Assembly (NCBI RefSeq): GCF_000186465.1 | Contig: NZ_GL636091.1 | Location: forward strand, 1,498,981-1,562,980 | DNA length: 64,000 nt | From: Streptococcus australis ATCC 700641 | GTDB taxonomy: Bacteria > Bacillota > Bacilli > Lactobacillales > Streptococcaceae | Direction: 5' to 3' | Part shown: piece after piece, positions 59,579 to 64,000 of the stretch | How the letters are laid out: each line of letters opens with the position of its first letter | How positions within the stretch are numbered: the first letter of the stretch is position 1 | Notes under the pieces: generated by a model | Told to the model about the DNA's origin: nothing | What the model saw: the letters and a program-made list of their open reading frames with translations, nothing else | Databases searched by the model: none | Translations under genes and position numbers: made by a program

Positions 59579-60505
59579 TCAAACCTCCATATCTCTCTGC
59601 ATTTTGATAAAAATATCTTCAAAATTATTTTGTTTCTCAGAAAAATATATGATGGAGATATCCTGACGTAATAACTCTGTGAGTAGTTTCTCCTTTACCT
59701 CTTTCATTGATTCTATATCTAAAGATAACTCAAGTTGCTCTATTCTCTCAGTAAAAACAATGTTTAAGTTATTTAAGATAGACTTTGTAAGTTCTAAGTT
59801 ATCAGTTTTCAACAACCAAACGTTCTTTATAGATCCAAGTGATAAAAATTCTGTCTTTTTCCCTTGGAAAATTACTTTCCCTTGATTGATAATTGTAACT
59901 GTATCCACTAACTTACTTAATTCTTCCAATGAATGACTCGAAATTACAATCCCAACTCCTTTTTTAGACAATTCAATGAGCAAGTCTCTAAATTCTTTCA
60001 TTCCTATGGGATCTAGTCCATTGAATGGTTCATCTAATAATAAGATAGTTGGCTGATGAATTAAGGCTTGAGCAAGTCCCAAACGTTGTTTCATACCTAA
60101 TGAAAAACTAGATACTTTACAATCCACACTATTGTCTAAACCTACTAAATGCAGATAATTTAAAAGATCTTCTTTTGATAAGTTTACTTCATCATAAAGA
60201 CTAGAAATAAGCATTAAATTCTGTCTAGCTGTTAAAGATTCATAAAATGTAGGATATTCAATAATCGTACCGATAGTATTCAAATAACCCTTTGAGTTCC
60301 CTTCAATTAGTTTCCCATTGATTTTAATTTCACCAGATTCTTTTTTTACTAAACCTAAAATCGTCTTGAATATTGTAGTTTTCCCAGAACCATTTTGTCC
60401 AATGAGTCCCATTATTTCGCCACTCTGCAACTCAAATGACAAATCTTCAATTACTTTCTTTTTGTTATACGATTTATTTAGACCAATAATTTGTAATAGT
60501 GCCAT
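59579..60505 (-). CDS. ABC transporter ATP-binding protein (BcrA-like)
   Basis: ATPase of 308 residues in the bacitracin/lantibiotic resistance group. Walker A is GQNGSGKTT and the signature is FSLGMKQRLGLAQAL. Walker B is ILLLDEPFNGLDP and the switch His is in ISSHSLEEL. The C-terminal extension (about 210-308) is characteristic of this group. It overlaps no other gene and pairs with the permease downstream. AAGGGAAG provides the ribosome site. Confidence 0.9.
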   Translation of the reverse strand: MALLQIIGLNKSYNKKKVIEDLSFELQSGEIMGLIGQNGSGKTTIFKTILGLVKKESGEIKINGKLIEGNSKGYLNTIGTIIEYPTFYESLTARQNLMLISSLYDEVNLSKEDLLNYLHLVGLDNSVDCKVSSFSLGMKQRLGLAQALIHQPTILLLDEPFNGLDPIGMKEFRDLLIELSKKGVGIVISSHSLEELSKLVDTVTIINQGKVIFQGKKTEFLSLGSIKNVWLLKTDNLELTKSILNNLNIVFTERIEQLELSLDIESMKEVKEKLLTELLRQDISIIYFSEKQNNFEDIFIKMQRDMEV

Positions 60506-60530
60506 TTCGTCTTCCCTTCTTTATTTTTAA

Positions 60531-60721
60531 TCACTCATCACTTCTGCTGTCATTGGTACGGTATTCCTTACAATCCTTTTTTTTTACAATGACTGTTGTT
60601 GATGAAGAGGAAGTTACTTTACGAGAGATGGAAGAAATTATTTGGCTTTCTATTTGTGTCTCTGTATAGCCAGATAAACAAAGAAAAGTCAGAAATACAA
60701 TGAATAGATAAACTTTTTCAA
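60531..60721 (-). pseudogene. frameshifted small secreted peptide gene
   Basis: After the lipoprotein stop, AAAGGAG is followed at normal distance by TTG, AAA, AAG, but that frame stops after ten codons. Adding one A to the AAAAA run directly after TTG gives a 63-residue product that starts MKKVYLFIVFLTFLCLSGYT, a plausible signal peptide, and ends in a charged tail. A 9-base A tract lies further on. Either a 1-bp deletion inactivated it or slippage restores expression. No family recognised. Confidence 0.4.
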
Positions 60722-60735
60722 GTTTTTTCTCCTTT

Positions 60736-61866
60736 CTACCATTCTTGATAGCGCATTACAGAGTTTTCATTTCGATAGATTTCACCTTTTGGAATCTCAC
60801 TATCCTTCTTTTTGAATTGAATCCATAAAATTCCTTTATCTGATAGCAAAATTGGTCCATGATCATATAAATAATGAATCTGATGCTTTAAATCCCACAA
60901 ATAATACTGTGATTTAACACGCTCCTCACTTCTTCTTTCTCCCATATAGGTGAGATAAATATTGCGATATATGGAGGTTTCTGCCTGTGAAGTAGAAAAT
61001 ATCTTCTTATGGTTTTTATTTTCAAAGGTAAATGAAGCATCTTTATTATTTGCAACCAAGTAAAGGAGATTGTGCCCATTCGTCAATAAATCGACATAAT
61101 AGCGTTGATCATCCTTTGTTTGATCTATAACCTTTTTCTGCCCATCACTTAAGGAGTAGGCTACAATTTTTGTGGTTAAAGTTGTGTTATCAATTTGTAC
61201 ATAATACAAGCAATCCTTAAAGACAGTTGGAAAACCGCTATTTCCTGATTCAATCGTCTGATGAACCCCTGTTTCAAGGTCAAATTCTTCAATTTGATAT
61301 AGGCTATCGCCTACTTCATAATTTATAAAGAGTTTCTGGTTGGATCGAGCTACTTGAGTAACTGGAACCGTTCCGATAGGTCTCCTATCAATCAGTGTCG
61401 TTAAAGATTTGTCTTTTATCTTCCAAAGATAGTAAATCCCTGTCTGATTGAGTTGATCATACTCTTCAAAAACAACAATATCATGATCTACATAGCTAAC
61501 AGCTACATGAGTCAGATTAGATGTCTTTTCAACATCTTTTATCTTTTGAAACTCCTTGGTATGTAAATTCATACTGGCAAGATAATTCTGATCTTCGTGT
61601 CCTTGATCAACAGCCTCGCCATAAGCAATCCCATCATTTGACAGCGCGGTAGGTGTAAAGATTTTTCCATCTGGATAAGGGATAGAAATAGAATTTTTTA
61701 ATAAATCTTCTGCCTTTCTTTCCTCGAATCCTATTTTCCTAGACACATTGGTACTACAGGAAGGAGATTTTTTTTGTGGTCCTACAAGAGTGCAGGCTGA
61801 TAATAGAATGATAATAGCAACGATGATAAAACCTAAAAATTTTTGTTTGAACGAATCTTTTTTCAT
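60736..61866 (-). CDS. lipoprotein of unknown function, beta-propeller-like (376 aa)
   Basis: The N-terminus FLGFIIVAIIILLSAC ends in a lipobox, so the mature protein is lipid-anchored. The rest is built of repeated short beta-rich units with motifs such as YYLWKIKDKSLTTL, IEEFDLETGVHQTI and YSLSDGQKKVIDQ, spaced about 45 to 55 residues apart, which suggests a six- or seven-bladed propeller. I do not recognise the family. It lies between two ABC systems in a bacteriocin-associated locus, so a role in sensing or sequestering a peptide is possible but unproven. Confidence 0.83.
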   Translation of the reverse strand: MKKDSFKQKFLGFIIVAIIILLSACTLVGPQKKSPSCSTNVSRKIGFEERKAEDLLKNSISIPYPDGKIFTPTALSNDGIAYGEAVDQGHEDQNYLASMNLHTKEFQKIKDVEKTSNLTHVAVSYVDHDIVVFEEYDQLNQTGIYYLWKIKDKSLTTLIDRRPIGTVPVTQVARSNQKLFINYEVGDSLYQIEEFDLETGVHQTIESGNSGFPTVFKDCLYYVQIDNTTLTTKIVAYSLSDGQKKVIDQTKDDQRYYVDLLTNGHNLLYLVANNKDASFTFENKNHKKIFSTSQAETSIYRNIYLTYMGERRSEERVKSQYYLWDLKHQIHYLYDHGPILLSDKGILWIQFKKKDSEIPKGEIYRNENSVMRYQEW

Positions 61867-61939
61867 CAGCTCTTACCTCCTGAATAGCTAACTATAAAAG
61901 ATAATACAGAAGATCCTACCATTATTCTTCAGTCATGGA

Positions 61940-62566
61940 CTAGTTGAGTTTTACCACTTCGTCAGCTTTTTCCCAAATCGCTGGATTATGGGTTGCAATA
62001 ATGATTATACGCTCTTGATTCTTTAACATTAAGAGCAAGTCCATCACCTCTTGTGAGGTTTCTGGATCCAGTGCTGCAGTTAGTTCATCTGCCAAAATTA
62101 AAGGTGGATCTTTTAAAATAACTTTAGCTAATGCGACACGTTGCGCCTCTCCCCCAGATAATTCATAAATCTTTTGATCCAGAGCAAGGTAAGCCAATCC
62201 TACTTTTTTGAGCACTTCTTCTTCTTGCTGCTTCTTCTCTTTTTTCGTTAATTTTTGCCCAATCAATCCCAAATCTAAATTTGTAGCGATAGTCTCGTTT
62301 TCAAGTAGGCCAAAGTTTTGAAAGAGATAACCTAATTCATTCTTAAAGAAGTGATGCTGTTTGATCTGTTTCAGTTCTTGCCCTTGATAGCTTATACTCC
62401 CTTCTTCATAAGGCTCTATCTTCGCCAAGATATTAAGCAAGGTTGTTTTACCACACCCACTATTTCCGATCAGAGCATAGACCTTACCTTCTGTAAATTG
62501 CAAGCTCAAATCTTGAAAGACCGTTCGTTGGCCAAATGATTTGGTTAAATGTTCTATGCTAATCAT
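61940..62566 (-). CDS. ABC transporter ATP-binding protein, lactococcin 972 group
   Basis: ATPase of 208 residues, close to LolD/MacB size. Walker A is GNSGCGKTT and the signature is LSGGEAQRVALAKVI. Walker B is LILADELTAALDP and the switch His is in IIATHNP. It follows the bacteriocin-associated membrane gene, with GAAAGGAG across the upstream stop codon. In the lactococcin 972 locus an equivalent ATPase and a seven-helix protein form the export/immunity system. Confidence 0.9.
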   Translation of the reverse strand: MISIEHLTKSFGQRTVFQDLSLQFTEGKVYALIGNSGCGKTTLLNILAKIEPYEEGSISYQGQELKQIKQHHFFKNELGYLFQNFGLLENETIATNLDLGLIGQKLTKKEKKQQEEEVLKKVGLAYLALDQKIYELSGGEAQRVALAKVILKDPPLILADELTAALDPETSQEVMDLLLMLKNQERIIIIATHNPAIWEKADEVVKLN

Positions 62567-62567
62567 A

Positions 62568-64000
62568 TTAGGCTCCTTTCAATACAGTGGCTAACAAGTG
62601 GTCTTCTTTATGAGACCGATACAGGAGAATGAACCAAGCATTAGTAATAAATAGCAAGAGAGTGACAAGAGCAATCCACCATTCCGAAGTGAGAATGAAT
62701 ACCAGGAGGCTTCCTAATAGTAAGAGGCTACTTTCTGAAAGCATAATCATTTGGTGAATGTTTACAAATCCCAGACCTGCAATCTTCTTCAAGAAGATTT
62801 GTTTCCTAAACTCTTCAAAATATAGGAAATTCATGGTGTTAAAGAGAAGAACAGAGGTTGCTATACCAAAGACTCCTCCTGCAATCGCCATGAGATTTTC
62901 TATTTGTATGAATTGGGCCATTTGCTGGTAAACGTCCACTGCATAGTCGTACTGACTAACACTTTTTTCAAGATTATACTCAGCGACTAGCTTTTTACTA
63001 TTTTGAAGCCCATTAAAATAAAGGTAGGAATTTAGATCGGTGAAATATGGATTTTCATAGCCTCCAAAACTTTCAGGTTGTATAACCACTAAAACAGGAT
63101 CTGTAAAGAATTGTTTATAGCTGATTGGTGTGTTGTTGTAGATAAAGCGTTTTTGATGATTCGGAATATACGTTACCTGCGCCTTCATTGATAAGGTGAT
63201 ATTTCCTTGGTCATCTCGAGGAGATAGATAATCTTCATATCGGTTGATCATCTCCTCTTCTCGACCTTTTAATTTTTCCGGAAGTAAGAGGCCAAATTCT
63301 CCTGCTTGTAAGTGATTTAAGTGATCTTTTTCTTCAGGAGAAACTGGAACACCTTGGATTTCGAGGTAATTTGGAGTTACATAGAGAGTTCGTGCAAGAG
63401 GATCGTAATCTGTGATGGAAAACTCTTTACCTGTACTAGGATCCGTCATAACTCCTTTTGAACTAAAAGATACGAGATTATGATAAGCTAAAAGACCACC
63501 ATTTTCGATTCCAGACTCGATGAGCTTAGACCATTTTGCACTGTTCTCAATTTGCGTCTCTTTGTTTGTTTTCTGTGAAAAATCCTCCCGACTTGTACTA
63601 ATTTGGACCCAATTCGACTGTTTTAACCAAGCCTCACTTCCCTCTTGGTGAGTTTGCCAGACTGATCCATAAATACTGATTCGATGAATCGCAAGGCCAA
63701 TTAATGCCACAGCGAGAAATTGACAAATAAAGAGGAAAACCAATATGCGCTTCAATGGAACCTTCCCTTTTAAAAGGGGGACTAAATGAATCGTTTGAAT
63801 ACTATATGCAAAGAGGAAGGATAAGAAAACAGACAAAATTAGTAAAATCCCATTGTAAATAATACTACTGGAAATGACGAGGGAATAGGAAAAAGGTGTC
63901 AATTGAAAGCAATAAATCAGAACAGCACCCATTATACTTGCGCCTATACACCCCAAAAGCAACTCTATACTATCAGCTTTTAAAGAATGTCCGAAAAGTT
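62568..64000 (-). CDS. bacteriocin-associated integral membrane protein (lactococcin 972 group), 5' end outside window
   Basis: The frame is open to the last base of the window, so only the C-terminal 477 or so residues are seen. The helix pattern is FtsX/MacB-like: hydrophobic segments at the start, a large extracellular region (about residues 100-340 of the visible part), then three helices near the end (AIAGGVFGIATSVLLFNTM, LLLLGSLLVFILTSEW and ALVTLLLFITNAWFI). This matches the large DUF1430-type bacteriocin-associated immunity/export proteins. It works with the adjacent ATPase. The bacteriocin gene, if present, should be just beyond the right edge. Confidence 0.82.
   Translation of the reverse strand, partial: LFGHSLKADSIELLLGCIGASIMGAVLIYCFQLTPFSYSLVISSSIIYNGILLILSVFLSFLFAYSIQTIHLVPLLKGKVPLKRILVFLFICQFLAVALIGLAIHRISIYGSVWQTHQEGSEAWLKQSNWVQISTSREDFSQKTNKETQIENSAKWSKLIESGIENGGLLAYHNLVSFSSKGVMTDPSTGKEFSITDYDPLARTLYVTPNYLEIQGVPVSPEEKDHLNHLQAGEFGLLLPEKLKGREEEMINRYEDYLSPRDDQGNITLSMKAQVTYIPNHQKRFIYNNTPISYKQFFTDPVLVVIQPESFGGYENPYFTDLNSYLYFNGLQNSKKLVAEYNLEKSVSQYDYAVDVYQQMAQFIQIENLMAIAGGVFGIATSVLLFNTMNFLYFEEFRKQIFLKKIAGLGFVNIHQMIMLSESSLLLLGSLLVFILTSEWWIALVTLLLFITNAWFILLYRSHKEDHLLATVLKGA

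Noticed and set aside
1..64000. CRISPR array, tRNA or rRNA genes
   Set aside because: No regularly spaced direct repeats, no cloverleaf-like sequences with CCA or TTC loops, and no rRNA sequence were seen.

Overview
The window is chromosomal DNA from a low-GC oral streptococcus, most like the sanguinis/parasanguinis/mitis side of the genus. The species call is inference. Support comes from an LPXTG surface protein with CshA-type fibril repeats, the typical streptococcal order tdk-GNAT-prfA-prmC-sua5-GNAT-glyA-ndpA-lysozyme, a Nox-type NADH oxidase, an EfeUOB iron operon fused to a minimal TatAC system, and the single tyrosine recombinase XerS beside a recognisable difSL site. The dif site puts this window at the replication terminus. 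Most genes before about 56 kb are on the + strand and every gene after 57.3 kb is on the - strand, as expected where two replichores meet.

Layout. 0-7.3 kb: end of a fibril/LPXTG protein, then folA, a small membrane protein, clpX and ysxC; a secreted glucosaminidase with a WalR/VicR-like box; a formate/nitrite-type channel; rplJ-rplL behind an L10 leader. 7.3-16.7 kb: a small lipoprotein, a heterodimeric ABC exporter behind a leader-peptide/attenuator region, a GNAT protein, a YdcF protein, brnQ, and a CcdA/thioredoxin-lipoprotein pair. 16.7-21.3 kb: a three-gene flavin operon (cytosolic ApbE, an FMN reductase, and an FMN reductase-PAS protein ending in two ApbE-type acceptor motifs), divergent from nox across a shared palindromic promoter region with a cre site. 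21.3-27.7 kb: a ClC channel, then efeO-efeB-efeU-tatC-tatA. 27.8-34.2 kb: a 41-residue membrane protein, an acetyltransferase and a hydrolase, guaC, a guanine riboswitch with xpt-pbuX, a MATE exporter and a tautomerase. 34.2-43.2 kb: a candidate small RNA, the tdk-prfA-glyA housekeeping run, and two small-function genes. 43.3-53.1 kb: guaA, a GntR regulator, an unusual five-gene biosynthetic cluster (glycosyltransferase, 3beta-HSD/OleD-like reductase, metallo-beta-lactamase-fold hydrolase, adenylate-forming enzyme, KAS III), then ylxM-ffh. 53.1-57.2 kb: two alpha/beta hydrolases, an orphan secreted protein, dif and xerS. 57.2-64 kb: an IS3-family element sitting inside the loop of a terminator hairpin, then a - strand locus with two ABC systems, a lipoprotein, a frameshifted small secreted peptide gene, and the C-terminal part of a bacteriocin-associated (lactococcin 972 group) membrane protein.

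The most interesting parts are: (1) the apbE operon, in which the enzyme that attaches FMN covalently to proteins is cotranscribed with a soluble FMN reductase bearing two copies of its acceptor motif; (2) the KAS III/adenylation/reductase/hydrolase/glycosyltransferase cluster behind a GntR regulator, whose enzyme set resembles the Ole head-to-head condensation pathway with the OleB hydrolase missing; (3) a predicted leader-peptide attenuator in front of a multidrug-type ABC exporter; (4) a 150-180 bp intergenic repeat present twice in opposite orientations, both times filling a convergent gene gap; and (5) the dif/xerS promoter overlap and the IS-split terminator next to it. All function calls come from motif recognition without database searches.
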